A DNA stretch of 64,000 nucleotides, taken from contig JAEUIC010000018.1 in NCBI GenBank assembly GCA_016795285.1, forward strand, positions 186,001 to 250,000, read 5' to 3'. The stretch comes from Planctomycetota bacterium. Lineage in GTDB: Bacteria > Planctomycetota > B15-G4 > SIAN01. Positions within the stretch are counted from its first letter, which is position 1, and each line of letters starts with the position of its first letter. The translations under genes and the position numbers were made by a program. Of this stretch, positions 1-9,045 are shown in pieces. The notes beneath the pieces were generated by a model. That model did no database searches, was not told the origin of the DNA, and saw only the letters and a list, made by a program, of their open reading frames with translations.

Positions 1-51
1 CGCGCCGGCGACGAGCAGCAAGGCGAGCGCGAGCGGGGGACGACGCGCCAT
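1..51 (-). CDS. Exported protein, N-terminal fragment (cut by window edge)
   Basis: Only the first 17 codons are visible, read leftward from an ATG at 51. They begin M-A-R-R-P-P and continue into an unbroken Leu/Ala/Val stretch, the n- and h-regions of a signal peptide, so the product is probably exported; nothing can be said about its function. An AGGAG Shine-Dalgarno lies about ten bases before the ATG on the minus strand. The 57 bases between this start and the plus-strand gene at 109 are unusually AT-rich for the window and probably hold divergent promoters, although no convincing -35/-10 pair stands out. Confidence 0.6.
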   Translation of the reverse strand, partial: MARRPPLALALLLVAGA

Positions 52-108
52 CGATGAAACTCCTGATCCGAGTGGAGCAAAAGGTTTAGCACGCATTATC
101 GTCCGTGC

Positions 109-1494
109 ATGGCCTCGCTCTCCTTCCATGGTGCCGCTGGCACCGTCACCGGCTCCCGCTTCCTCCTCGAGGCGTTCGGCCGGCAGCTGCTGGTCGACGC
201 CGGGCTCTTCCAGGGGCTGAAGGAGTTGCGCCAGCGCAACTGGGAGGCGCCGCGCTTCGAGCCGGGCGCCCTCGGGGCGGTGGTCCTGACCCACGCCCAC
301 ATCGACCATTCGGGCTGGCTGCCGCGCCTCGAGCGGCTCGGCTTCCGGGGGGCGGTCCACTGCACGCCGGCGACCGCCGAGCTGGTGAGGCTGCTGCTGC
401 GCGACTCGGCGGCGATCCAGGAGGAGGACGCCGAGTACGCCAACAAGAAGGGCTACTCGAAGCACCACCCGGCGCTGCCGCTCTACACGGTGGCCGATGC
501 CGAGGCGGTCTGCCGCCGGCTGCGGACGGTCGACTACGGCGAGTGGTTCGAGCCGAGCCGCGGGGTGCGCTGCCGCTACCACCAGGCCGGCCACATCGTC
601 GGCTCGGCGCAGGTCGAGTGCCACGTCGACGAGGGGCGCGGCGTGAAGCGGCTGCTCTTCTCGGGCGACGTCGGGCGCTACGACGCGCCGCTGGTGCCCG
701 ATCCGGCGCCGCCGCCCGCTTGCGACCTGCTGGTGGTCGAGTCGACCTACGGCGATCGGCTGCACTCGAAGCTCGGGCCGGGCGACGCGCTCGCCGGCGT
801 GCTGAAGCGGGCGGTCGAGCGGCGCGGCACCGTGCTCGTCCCGTCGTTCGCGGTGGGGCGGGCGCAGCAGCTGATCGTCGTGCTGCGGCAGCTGATGAAG
901 AGCGGCCAGGCTCCCGAGATGGCGATCCACCTCGACAGCCCGATGGCGATCGAGGCGACCGAGATCTACCGCCGCCACGCCGAGGAGGACGGCCTCGAGG
1001 CGGTCGCCTTCGGCAAGGCGAGCGGTCCCGTGTTCGGGCGCGGCGTCTACCTCCACTCGACGCGCGACGAGTCGCTGCGGCTCAACGCGCTGGCCGGCCC
1101 GCGCGTGATCCTGTCGAGCAGCGGGATGCTGGCGGGCGGCCGCGTGCTCCATCACCTGCGCCGGCTGCTGCCCGATCCGGCCAACGCGATCGTGCTGGCC
1201 GGCTACCAGGCCGAGGGCACGCGCGGTCGACTGCTGCAGAACGGCGCGCGCACGTTGCGCATGCACGGCCAGGACCTGCCGGTGCTGGCGCGCATCGAAG
1301 GGGTGCCCGGCATGTCGGGCCATGCCGACGCCGACGAGCTGGTGCGCTGGCTGCGCGGGATGCCCGCGCCGCCGGCGCAGACCTGCGTGGTGCACGGCGA
1401 GCCCGACGCGGCGCGCGCCTTCGCGCAGCGGTTGAACGGCGAACTCGCATTCCCGGCCAAGGTGGTCGGCCATCTGGAGGAGGTGACGTGGTGA
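109..1494 (+). CDS. MBL-fold beta-CASP RNA nuclease (CPSF/TTHA0252-like)
   Basis: A 461-residue metallo-beta-lactamase-fold protein of the beta-CASP family, which cleaves or trims RNA with two zinc ions. Visible motifs are HAHIDH at residues 62-67, QAGHIVGSA, the SGDVGR aspartate, a beta-CASP domain (VPSFAVGRAQQL, HLDSPMAIEATE, GMLAGGRVLHHL) and the C-terminal GMSGHADADEL of the RMMBL segment. Length and motif order match bacterial single-domain members without KH domains. The likely role is RNA processing or decay in the cytoplasm. Its stop overlaps the next gene's GTG, so the two are probably co-translated. No Shine-Dalgarno precedes the ATG. Confidence 0.9.
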   Translation: MASLSFHGAAGTVTGSRFLLEAFGRQLLVDAGLFQGLKELRQRNWEAPRFEPGALGAVVLTHAHIDHSGWLPRLERLGFRGAVHCTPATAELVRLLLRDSAAIQEEDAEYANKKGYSKHHPALPLYTVADAEAVCRRLRTVDYGEWFEPSRGVRCRYHQAGHIVGSAQVECHVDEGRGVKRLLFSGDVGRYDAPLVPDPAPPPACDLLVVESTYGDRLHSKLGPGDALAGVLKRAVERRGTVLVPSFAVGRAQQLIVVLRQLMKSGQAPEMAIHLDSPMAIEATEIYRRHAEEDGLEAVAFGKASGPVFGRGVYLHSTRDESLRLNALAGPRVILSSSGMLAGGRVLHHLRRLLPDPANAIVLAGYQAEGTRGRLLQNGARTLRMHGQDLPVLARIEGVPGMSGHADADELVRWLRGMPAPPAQTCVVHGEPDAARAFAQRLNGELAFPAKVVGHLEEVTW

Positions 1495-2663
1495 ACGGTC
1501 GCTCGCCCGGTCGCGGTGCGGTGCGGTCGCTCGCGGCGCTCGCGCTGCTGGCGGCGCCGTCGCGCGCGCAAGACGACAGCGCGCCGACGCGCGACGTGGT
1601 GTCGATCGAGCAGCGCCCCGGCTACGTCGAGGCGGTGGAGGCGATCGCGCGCGGCGAGGAGGAGGCGGGGATCGCGGCGCTCGCCGCGCTGCTCGCCGCG
1701 GCGCCCTCCGAGCCCGACCTCTTCCTGCTCCACTACAACCTCGCCTGCGGCCATGCGCGGCACGGCGCGCTCGACCCCGCCTTCGCGGCGCTGCGCGAGG
1801 CGGTCGAGAGCGGCTACGCGATCCATCCGCTGCGCCTGCAGAACCTCCTCACCGACCGCGACCTCGAGCCGCTGCGCGCCGACCCGCGCTTCGCCGCGCT
1901 GCGCGATCGGGCGATCGCCCTGCACGAGTCGCTGCGCACTTCGTTCGAGGAGCTCACGGCGCCGTACGAGTTCCTCCCGCCCGAGCCGCCGCCGGCCGCC
2001 GGGGCCGAGGGGGCGACCGCGCCCGCCGCGCCGCCGCTGCGCCCGCTGCTGATCGTGCTCCACCCGTTCGGCGTCGAGCGCGCCGACTACGCGCGGCGCC
2101 TCTTCGAGCCGTTCTGCGCGGAGCACGGCTTCGCGCTCTTCGCGCCGAGCGGCAACCAGATGATCGCGCCCGAGCGGTTCGCCTTCTTCGCCAGCTCGGT
2201 CGACTTCGTCGACGGCTTCCGCATGGCGCAGCGGCGCGTCGTGATGGCGCTCGAGGAGTTCAAGAAGCGCGCCCGCATCGATCCGCAGCGGATCTACGTG
2301 ACCGGCGAGGGGCAGGGGGCGGGACTCTCCTTCGCGCTGGCGATCCGCAACCCGCAGTGGGTGCGCGGCGCGGTCCTCTTCGACGGCGGCTACGCGCCGG
2401 CGACCACCAAGGACTGGCTCGCCGCCTCGGCCGAGCGCGGCCGGCGGATCGCGATCGTCCATCGCGAGGACGACCCGCGCTATCCTCTCGCGCCGCTCGA
2501 GAACTACGTGCTGCAGCTCGAGTCGCAGGGGCTCGCGATCCGGCTCTTCCCGCGGGCGGCGGGCGGGCCGCTCACGCCCGAGGCGGTGGCCGCGACGCTC
2601 GCCGAACGCCTCCCGTGGATCGACGAGGTGCCGTTCCAGCGCCCGGCGGCGCCCGGTCGATGA
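1491..2663 (+). CDS. Exported alpha/beta-hydrolase-like protein with TPR-like N-terminus
   Basis: About 390 residues. A short signal-peptide-like start (basic residues then Leu/Ala, ending near S-R-A-Q) is followed by a TPR-like helical section at about 75-145, then an esterase-like alpha/beta-hydrolase domain from about 185. At the nucleophile elbow the sequence is YVTGEGQGAG (residues 269-278): glycine stands where the G-x-S-x-G serine is expected, so hydrolase activity is doubtful. The GTG at 1491 overlaps the preceding stop as GTGA; a GTG one codon upstream is an equal alternative. It may be an inactive binding protein; substrate unknown. Confidence 0.7.
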   Translation: MNGRSPGRGAVRSLAALALLAAPSRAQDDSAPTRDVVSIEQRPGYVEAVEAIARGEEEAGIAALAALLAAAPSEPDLFLLHYNLACGHARHGALDPAFAALREAVESGYAIHPLRLQNLLTDRDLEPLRADPRFAALRDRAIALHESLRTSFEELTAPYEFLPPEPPPAAGAEGATAPAAPPLRPLLIVLHPFGVERADYARRLFEPFCAEHGFALFAPSGNQMIAPERFAFFASSVDFVDGFRMAQRRVVMALEEFKKRARIDPQRIYVTGEGQGAGLSFALAIRNPQWVRGAVLFDGGYAPATTKDWLAASAERGRRIAIVHREDDPRYPLAPLENYVLQLESQGLAIRLFPRAAGGPLTPEAVAATLAERLPWIDEVPFQRPAAPGR

Positions 2664-2726
2664 ACGACGCTCGGCGGCCGCGTGCCGCTCCCCTCCGCCC
2701 CCCTTCCACGGACCACCGCTGACCGC

Positions 2727-3626
2727 ATGCCTTCGTTCCTCTCGAGCGCGCTTCGCTTCCCTTCCGTGGCGGCCCGTCACGCCGACCTGCTGCGCGCGTT
2801 CGTGCGGCGCGACCTCGCGGCGCGCTACGAGGGGTCGCTGCTCGGCAAGCTCTGGCCGCTGCTCCACCCGGCGCTGCTGCTGGCGGTCTACGGGCTGGTC
2901 TTCTCGAAGCTGCTCGGCGTGAAGCTGCGCAGCGACGAGGCGGCGGCGCTGCCGGGCGCCATCGGCGACGGCTGGGTCGCGACGATCTTCATGGCGTCGG
3001 GGATCCTGCCGTGGATCTGCACCGTCGACGCGCTGAACCGCTGCACGCCGGTCGTCGTCGAGAACAACAACCTCATCAAGAAGGTCGCCTTCCCGTCCGA
3101 GCTGCTGCCGACCTACACGACGCTGGTGAGCTTCTTCCAGCTGCTGATCGGGCTCGCGCTGCTGGTGCCGCTCTACGCCTGCGTGATGCTGTTCGCGTCG
3201 GGTGGCACGCCGGCCGCCGACAACGTCCACTGGCTGAGGAACCTCGTGTGGCTGCCGCTGCCGATCGTGCTGCAGTGGCTCTTCGTCACCGGGCTCGGGA
3301 TGCTGCTCGCGGCGGTGAACGTCTTCATGCGCGACGTCGGCCAGGTGATCCCGCTCGCCACGCTGGTCTGGATGTTCTTCACGCCGGTCTTCTACAAGCT
3401 CGAGGGGCTCGCCAAGAAGACCGAGGAGGAGTGGGTCGCCTCGGCGATCCAGTGGAACCCGCTCTACCACCTGATGGCGCTCTACCGCGGCTGCTTCCCG
3501 TACGAGCCGGGCGTCGAGTTCCCGTGGCGCTCCGCGGCGATCTTCGCCGCCATCGCGCTCGCCACCTTCGTCGTCGGCCACGGCTGCTTCCATCGTTGGA
3601 AGGGCCACTTCGCGGACGAGGTGTGA
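2727..3626 (+). CDS. ABC-2 polysaccharide exporter permease (Wzm type)
   Basis: A 299-residue inner-membrane permease with about six hydrophobic segments and the family opening FVRRDLAARYEGSLLGKLWP. With the ATPase that follows after four bases it should form the ABC-2 exporter that flips a completed lipid-linked polysaccharide across the inner membrane. The surrounding glycosyltransferases support this. An in-frame ATG at 2682 would add 15 residues of Pro/Thr-rich sequence without membrane character, so the ATG at 2727 was chosen. Teichoic acid export (TagG) is the main homologous alternative, unlikely in an organism with an outer membrane. Confidence 0.88.
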   Translation: MPSFLSSALRFPSVAARHADLLRAFVRRDLAARYEGSLLGKLWPLLHPALLLAVYGLVFSKLLGVKLRSDEAAALPGAIGDGWVATIFMASGILPWICTVDALNRCTPVVVENNNLIKKVAFPSELLPTYTTLVSFFQLLIGLALLVPLYACVMLFASGGTPAADNVHWLRNLVWLPLPIVLQWLFVTGLGMLLAAVNVFMRDVGQVIPLATLVWMFFTPVFYKLEGLAKKTEEEWVASAIQWNPLYHLMALYRGCFPYEPGVEFPWRSAAIFAAIALATFVVGHGCFHRWKGHFADEV

Positions 3627-3630
3627 CGCG

Positions 3631-5001
3631 ATGGCTGCCGAATTCGCGCTGCGCGCCGACCACCTCACCAAGACCTACCGCCTCTACGACCGCCCCTTCG
3701 ACCGCGTGAAGGAGGTCGTGCTTCGCAAGAAGCTCCACCGCGAGGTGCGCGGCCTCGTCGACGTCTCGTTCGCCGTCAAGCCCGGCAGCACGCTCGGCAT
3801 CGTCGGCAGCAACGGCGCCGGCAAGTCGACGCTGCTCAAGGTGCTGGCCGGCACCACGCTGCAGAGCAGCGGCGAGTTCGAGATGCACGGCCGGGTGGCG
3901 AGCCTCCTCGAGCTCGGCACCGGCTTCTATCCCGGCTTCACCGGCCGCCAGAACATCGTGCTGAACGGCATCGTGAACGGCTACCCGCGCGCCGAGATCG
4001 AGGCGAAGGTCGACGGGATCGTCGAGTTCAGCGAGCTCGGCAAGTTCATCGACCAGCCGATCCGCACCTACTCGTCGGGCATGATCATGCGGCTCGGCTT
4101 CTCGGTGGCGACCGCGATCGACCCCGACGTGCTGATCATCGACGAGATCCTCGCGGTCGGCGACCTCCACTTCCAGAAGCGCTGCGTCGACCGCATCGTC
4201 AGCTTCAAGGAGCGCGGCAAGACCATCCTCTTCTGCTCGCACTCGATGTTCCACGTCGAGGAGATCTGCGAGCGGGCGCTCTGGATCAAGGACGGCCGCA
4301 TCGAGATGGACGGCCCGTCGCGCGACGTCGTGCTGGCCTACTCGAACTACGAGCGCGGCCGGCGCTCGACCCACAGCGTGATCGGCCGCGCCGAGGGCTA
4401 CGAGACGATGCGCGCCGAGTCGCTCGCGCGGCAGGCGGGGGAGGCGCCGCCGGCGCCCGGCGCGTCGGACGGCGACGAGAGCCTGCCGCCGCCCGACGCG
4501 ATGCCGGTGATCCTCGCCTCGCGGCTGCGCGATCCCCACACCGGCGTGGTCGTGCAGCGCGCGCAGCTGCTGAAGGACGTCGTGGTCGAGATCGACTACG
4601 AGCTGCCGCAGGACCTGCCCGGCATCACGGTCGGCTGCTCGATCGATCGCCTCGACCAGATCATGATCTGCGGCATCGGCAGCACCCTCTCCGGCTTCAA
4701 GGCGCCGTGCCAGCGCGGCCGCTGGCGGGTGCAGATCACGCTGCAGCGCCTGCCGTTGCTGGCGGCCGAGTATTCGCTGCGCACCTACCTCACCGACGAG
4801 CGGGCGCTGCACGTCTACCACTCGCAGTCGCTCGGCACCCGCTTCGAGATCGCCCAGCACGAGCGGCGGGTCGGGATGATCCACGTCGACCACACCTTCA
4901 CCTCCGAGCCGCTGCCGTGGCCGACCCGCGCGGAGCGCGCGGCCGAGCTGAAGGCGATGGGACTCGATGCCGCCTCCGGCCCGCCGCCGGGGATGGCATG
5001 A
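3631..5001 (+). CDS. ABC polysaccharide exporter ATPase with C-terminal domain (Wzt type)
   Basis: A 456-residue ATPase. Walker A is GSNGAGKST at 59-67, the signature is YSSGMIMRLGF, Walker B is VLIIDEILAVGD and the H-loop is SHSM. The nucleotide-binding domain ends near residue 235. A linker of about 50 residues rich in Pro, Ala and Glu leads to a beta-rich C-terminal domain (about 295-435) in the position of Wzt-C, which in known systems binds the modified end of the finished glycan. This implies that export here recognises a terminal cap. Pairs with the permease just upstream. Confidence 0.9.
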   Translation: MAAEFALRADHLTKTYRLYDRPFDRVKEVVLRKKLHREVRGLVDVSFAVKPGSTLGIVGSNGAGKSTLLKVLAGTTLQSSGEFEMHGRVASLLELGTGFYPGFTGRQNIVLNGIVNGYPRAEIEAKVDGIVEFSELGKFIDQPIRTYSSGMIMRLGFSVATAIDPDVLIIDEILAVGDLHFQKRCVDRIVSFKERGKTILFCSHSMFHVEEICERALWIKDGRIEMDGPSRDVVLAYSNYERGRRSTHSVIGRAEGYETMRAESLARQAGEAPPAPGASDGDESLPPPDAMPVILASRLRDPHTGVVVQRAQLLKDVVVEIDYELPQDLPGITVGCSIDRLDQIMICGIGSTLSGFKAPCQRGRWRVQITLQRLPLLAAEYSLRTYLTDERALHVYHSQSLGTRFEIAQHERRVGMIHVDHTFTSEPLPWPTRAERAAELKAMGLDAASGPPPGMA

Positions 5002-5019
5002 GCGCAGCGGAGCGAACCC

Positions 5020-6231
5020 TTGCCTGACATCTCCGCGATCGTCGTCAACTACAACACCGGCGCCTACCTGCAGACGCTCGTCGACGGGCTCGCGCGGGAG
5101 AAGGTGACGCGGCGCGACGGCGGGCCGGCGTCGATCGAGGTGATCGTCGTCGAGAACCAGAGCCCGAGCGACCAGGAGCCGTGGCTCGCGCCGCTCGAGG
5201 CGCAAGGCGTCACGGTGGTGCGCTCGCCGGTGAACGGCGGCTTCGGCGGCGGCTGCAACCTCGGCACCCGCCACGCGCGCGGCCGCCAGCTGCTCTACCT
5301 GAACCCCGACGTGCTGATCGTGCCGGGCTGCGTGCAGGCGCTGTCGCGCCACTTGGACGACCATCCGCGCGCGGGCCAGGTCGGGCCGCGCGGCTGGTTC
5401 GACGCCCACCGCTTCTTCTTCCTGCCGCGCATCGAGCTGCCGACCCTCTCGATGCACTTCGCCGAGGCGTGGCGGCGCGGCAACCGGCGGCGCGCCGAGG
5501 CGTTCGCGCTGCGGCGCAGCAAGAACGCGCTGCGCATCTGGACGGCCGACCACGCGCAGGACGAGCCGGTGCTGGCCGGCTACGCGTTCATGATGCCGGC
5601 CGACCTCGCGCGCAAGCTCGGCCCGTTCGACGAGACCTTCCCGCTCTACTACGAGGACGGCGACCTGTCGCGCCGAGTCCGCGAGGCGGGGCGCGACGTC
5701 ACGCTCGTCCCCGAGTCGGAGATGGTCCACCTCTACAACAAGAGCGCCGGCCAGTTCGCCGAGGAGGCGATGCGCAAGCACGACATCTCGCTGCAGCGCT
5801 ACCTCGACAAGCACTACGGCTGGCTCGGCGGCCGCTTCGGCGCCGCCATCACGCAGTGGGTGCGCCGCCACCCCACGCAGAACCTCGCCCACGAGTTCTC
5901 GAACTGGGTCGACCTCGGCCCGGTCGCCGATCCGCCGGTGCTGGTGCCGAAGGACCCGACCCCGCGCTACGTCGTCGAACTGAGCGCCGATCCGCTCTAC
6001 TCGCTGGCGGTCGGGCGCACCGACTCGCGCGCGCGCTTCGAGATCCCGAAGGGGACGTGGGACCATTTCGACCCGATCGTCCTCTACGTGCGCATGCTGT
6101 CGCTGCCCGACCTCGAGCCGCTCGGCTCGTGGCGGATGCAGAAGACCACCGGGAGCATCCACATCGGCAGCGACCGCGAGTTCCTGGCGCGCCTCGCCGA
6201 CTCCCACCTGCCGGCCGGGCTCGAGTCGTGA
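5020..6231 (+). CDS. Family 2 glycosyltransferase (rhamnosyltransferase-like)
   Basis: A 403-residue GT-A enzyme: ISAIVVNYNTG at the nucleotide-binding strand, LNPDVLIVPG as the metal-site loop, and FDETFPLYYEDGDLSRRV with the acidic residues typical of the catalytic region. About 100 residues beyond the usual GT2 core form a beta-rich C-terminal extension of unknown role. The only plausible start in frame is TTG at 5020. A nine-codon ORF beginning at the ATG at 4998 overlaps the preceding stop and ends at 5027, just past the TTG, which suggests termination-reinitiation coupling or a frameshift. Likely adds a sugar to the lipid-linked glycan on the cytoplasmic face. Confidence 0.85.
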   Translation: MPDISAIVVNYNTGAYLQTLVDGLAREKVTRRDGGPASIEVIVVENQSPSDQEPWLAPLEAQGVTVVRSPVNGGFGGGCNLGTRHARGRQLLYLNPDVLIVPGCVQALSRHLDDHPRAGQVGPRGWFDAHRFFFLPRIELPTLSMHFAEAWRRGNRRRAEAFALRRSKNALRIWTADHAQDEPVLAGYAFMMPADLARKLGPFDETFPLYYEDGDLSRRVREAGRDVTLVPESEMVHLYNKSAGQFAEEAMRKHDISLQRYLDKHYGWLGGRFGAAITQWVRRHPTQNLAHEFSNWVDLGPVADPPVLVPKDPTPRYVVELSADPLYSLAVGRTDSRARFEIPKGTWDHFDPIVLYVRMLSLPDLEPLGSWRMQKTTGSIHIGSDREFLARLADSHLPAGLES

Positions 6232-7199
6232 GCGACGCCGCCTTCCCGGCCGCCGCCGCTGCGCCGCCGGCGCCACCCGCCGCGACGCCGCCCGAGCTCT
6301 CGGTGGTGATCCTCTCGTGGAACACGAAGGCGCTGCTCGAGCGTTGCCTCGCGAGCGTCGTCGGCCAGGAGCACGGCCTCGCGCTGCAGGTGATCGTGGT
6401 CGACAACGCCTCGCGCGACGGCAGCGCCGACCTCGTCGCGGAGCGCTTCCCCTCGGTGATCCTGAAGAGGAACGGCGTCAACGAGGGCTACGCGCGCGGC
6501 AACAACCAGGGCGCCGCGCTCGCGACCGCGCCGCTCCTGCTGCTGCTGAACAGCGACACCGAGGTGCGGCCGGGCGCGCTCGCGAAGTTGGTCGCCGTGC
6601 TGCGCCGCTTCCCCGAGTACGGCGCCGCCGCGCCGCAGCTGGTGAACCCCGACGGGTCGATCCAGAAGAACTGCATGCGCTTCCCGACGCTCGCCGACGG
6701 CTTCTGGTTCGACTCGTGGTTCGAGCGGCGGTGGGGGCGGAGCGCCTCGGTCAAGCGCTGGTTCATGGAGGACTTCGACCACGCCGGCGACGCCGACGTC
6801 GATCAGCCGCCCGGCGCCTGCCTGCTGGTGAGGAAGTCGCTCTGGGACGCGATCGGCGGCTTCGACGAGCGGCTCTGGCTGTTCTACAACGACGTGGAAC
6901 TCTGCCAGCAGCTGCGCGACCGCGGCTTGAAGGTGCGCTACGTGGTCGACGCCAAGGTGCTCCACCACCTCGGCAAGTCGACGGCGCAGTACCGCGACTT
7001 CGCGGGCGAATGGATCTGCAACCGGATCCGCTACTACCGGATCCGGCACGGCGCGCGTGGCGCGTTCGTGCTGAAGAGCTGGCTCTTGCTGCGCGCGCTC
7101 GAAGAGGCGGCGCGGACGTGGCGGCACCATCACGGGCCGGCACTGACAGCGGCGTGGCGCGACCTATGGCGCATCGTGCGGCGCGGACTGCGTTGTTGA
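6228..7199 (+). CDS. Family 2 glycosyltransferase (WbbL-like)
   Basis: A 323-residue GT2 with LSVVILSWNTKALLERCL at the N-terminus, a NSDTEVRPG metal-site loop and FDERLWLFYNDVELCQQL in the acceptor region, the layout of rhamnosyltransferases such as WbbL. Residues 1-23 are a Pro/Ala-rich leader. GTG at 6228 overlaps the previous stop in a GTGA junction, so translation is probably coupled. Donor and acceptor sugars cannot be read from sequence. The C-terminal part is basic and amphipathic, consistent with membrane association. Confidence 0.86.
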   Translation: MSDAAFPAAAAAPPAPPAATPPELSVVILSWNTKALLERCLASVVGQEHGLALQVIVVDNASRDGSADLVAERFPSVILKRNGVNEGYARGNNQGAALATAPLLLLLNSDTEVRPGALAKLVAVLRRFPEYGAAAPQLVNPDGSIQKNCMRFPTLADGFWFDSWFERRWGRSASVKRWFMEDFDHAGDADVDQPPGACLLVRKSLWDAIGGFDERLWLFYNDVELCQQLRDRGLKVRYVVDAKVLHHLGKSTAQYRDFAGEWICNRIRYYRIRHGARGAFVLKSWLLLRALEEAARTWRHHHGPALTAAWRDLWRIVRRGLRC

Positions 7200-7227
7200 A
7201 CCGCGGCCGGCGCGGAGGGAGCGATCG

Positions 7228-8295
7228 ATGAGCGATGCGGATGCGACGGCGATTCCAGGGGCCGGTGCGGAGGCGGGCGGCGGTCGGCGCTTCTCCGTCC
7301 GGGAGTACCGAGCGGGCGACGAGACGGCGATCCTCGCGCTCTTCAACCGCGTCTTCGCGATCGGCAACCCCGACTTCGTGCCGCGCCGGCTCGACCATTG
7401 GCGCTGGGCGTTCCCCGGCAACCCCGAGGGCCACGCGACGATGGTCGCCGAGGCGGACGGCGCGCTGGTCGGCACCTTCACGGCGCAGCCGAGCCGCTTC
7501 CGCTTCCCGGACGGCGAGTTCCGCCTCGGGCAGGCGGTCGACACCGTCATCGCGCCCGAGTTCCGCGCCTCGCTGCGCAAGAACGGCGTCTACCTGACGC
7601 TCTCGCACGCCTTCTACGAGCGGTTCGGCCGGCGCGACGACCTGCGCTTCCTCTACGGCTTCCCGAACCCGCAGGCGCTGCGCATCGGCACCAAGTTCGG
7701 CGGCTACGAGCCGGTGCGCTGCCCGGTCCTCGAGTCGGAGATCCCGCTCGCGCACGCCGGGCGCTGGCCCGACGGCGGCGTCGAGGTCGAGGAGGTCGAG
7801 CGGTTCGGCCTCGAGGTCGACGCGTTCGACGACGCGCTCGCGCCCACCATGGGGGTCGCCGCACGCCGCACCGCGCGCTACTGGAACTGGCGCTACGCCG
7901 ACTGCCCGACCACCCGCTACCGCCTGCTGCGCGCGCAGGGCGCGAGCGGCGAGTTGCGCGGCTTCCTCGTGCACGGCTTCGGCTGGCACGGCTTCCGCAA
8001 GGAGATCGTGCCGATCGTCGACTTCCTGGTCGCGCCGGGCGATCGCGCCACCTGGAAGGCGTTGCTCGCCGACGTCGCGCGCGCGGCGCAGCGCGAGCGC
8101 GGCACGCCGCTGAAGACGCTGCTCGCCTGGACGCCGCCTCACCACCCGCACTTCGCCGACCTCGCGGCGTTGGGCTTCAAGAGCCAGCCCTCGATCTTCA
8201 ACCTCTGCATCCGCCGCTTCGCCGACTCGGGCTACACGCCGGAGCAGGCGACGCGCGAGCTCTACATCAACATGGGCGACTCCGACATCTACTGA
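7228..8295 (+). CDS. GNAT-family acyltransferase
   Basis: A 355-residue protein. The N-terminal part (about 20-150) has the GNAT layout: RFSVREYRAGDETAILALFN, then VAEADGALVGTF, then a beta-strand with VDTVIAPEFR and a helix. The second half looks like another degenerate GNAT-like repeat ending in LGFKSQPSIFNLCIRRF, as in proteins that join two acyltransferase folds. A GGAGGGAG Shine-Dalgarno precedes the ATG. Between glycosyltransferases and a PIG-L deacetylase it may acylate an amino sugar of the glycan; this role comes from context only. Confidence 0.75.
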   Translation: MSDADATAIPGAGAEAGGGRRFSVREYRAGDETAILALFNRVFAIGNPDFVPRRLDHWRWAFPGNPEGHATMVAEADGALVGTFTAQPSRFRFPDGEFRLGQAVDTVIAPEFRASLRKNGVYLTLSHAFYERFGRRDDLRFLYGFPNPQALRIGTKFGGYEPVRCPVLESEIPLAHAGRWPDGGVEVEEVERFGLEVDAFDDALAPTMGVAARRTARYWNWRYADCPTTRYRLLRAQGASGELRGFLVHGFGWHGFRKEIVPIVDFLVAPGDRATWKALLADVARAAQRERGTPLKTLLAWTPPHHPHFADLAALGFKSQPSIFNLCIRRFADSGYTPEQATRELYINMGDSDIY

Positions 8296-8337
8296 ACCGC
8301 GCTGCCGGACCGCCGCTGCAGGGGAGCCTCGCCGCCG

Positions 8338-9045
8338 ATGGAGCCCTACCTCGATCCGCCGCCGCTGCCGACGCCGCTCGCCGCGCCGCCCGCGCGCGGG
8401 CGCGTCGTGGTGGTGGCGCCCCATCCCGACGACGAGCTGATCGGCCCGGGCGGCACGCTGCTGCTCCACCGGCAGCTCGGCGATCCGCTGCACGTGGTGG
8501 TGGTGACCGATGGCGGGAACGGCGGCGCGGCGGCGAGCGCCGAGCAGCGCGCCGCGCTGGTGGCGACGCGCGCCGCGGAGTCGCGCTCGGTCGCCGCGCG
8601 GCTCGGGGCGACGCTCGAGCTCTACGGCTTCCCCGACGGGCGGCGCGCGCGCGAGGAGGATCTCGGCGCGCTGGTGCCGCGGCTCGTCGAGACGCTGGCG
8701 CGCGAGCGGCCGGCGCTGGTCTATGCGCCCCATCCCGCCGAGCTGCACGGCGACCACCACGTGGTGGCGATCGCGACCCAGCGCGCGCTGGCGCTCTCCG
8801 GCTGCGGCGCGGAGCTGTTCGGCTACGAGGTGTGGGGGGCGTGCGCGCCCGACGTCGTGGTCGACGTCTCCGCCACCTTCGCCGAGAAGGTCGAGCTCTC
8901 GCGGCTCTACGCGAGCCAGCTCGGCGAGACCGCCATCGCCCACTGCTTCGGCGGCTTGAACGCCTACCGCTCGGCCTTCCTGCCGAAGGGGGCGCGCCAT
9001 GGCGAGGCGTTCGTGCGGCTCGCCGCGGACGCGCACGCGCGATGA
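8338..9045 (+). CDS. PIG-L family sugar N-deacetylase (first copy)
   Basis: A 235-residue zinc-dependent deacetylase of the PIG-L/LmbE family. It shows VVVVAPHPDDELIGPGG, whose AHPDDE-type motif supplies zinc ligands and the catalytic aspartate, and YAPHPAELHGDHHVV, containing the third ligand His. Known relatives remove the acetyl group from GlcNAc on lipid- or nucleotide-linked substrates. GGGGAG lies about ten bases before the ATG. The stop overlaps the next gene's ATG by four bases. A second PIG-L gene lies two genes downstream. Confidence 0.9.
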   Translation: MEPYLDPPPLPTPLAAPPARGRVVVVAPHPDDELIGPGGTLLLHRQLGDPLHVVVVTDGGNGGAAASAEQRAALVATRAAESRSVAARLGATLELYGFPDGRRAREEDLGALVPRLVETLARERPALVYAPHPAELHGDHHVVAIATQRALALSGCGAELFGYEVWGACAPDVVVDVSATFAEKVELSRLYASQLGETAIAHCFGGLNAYRSAFLPKGARHGEAFVRLAADAHAR

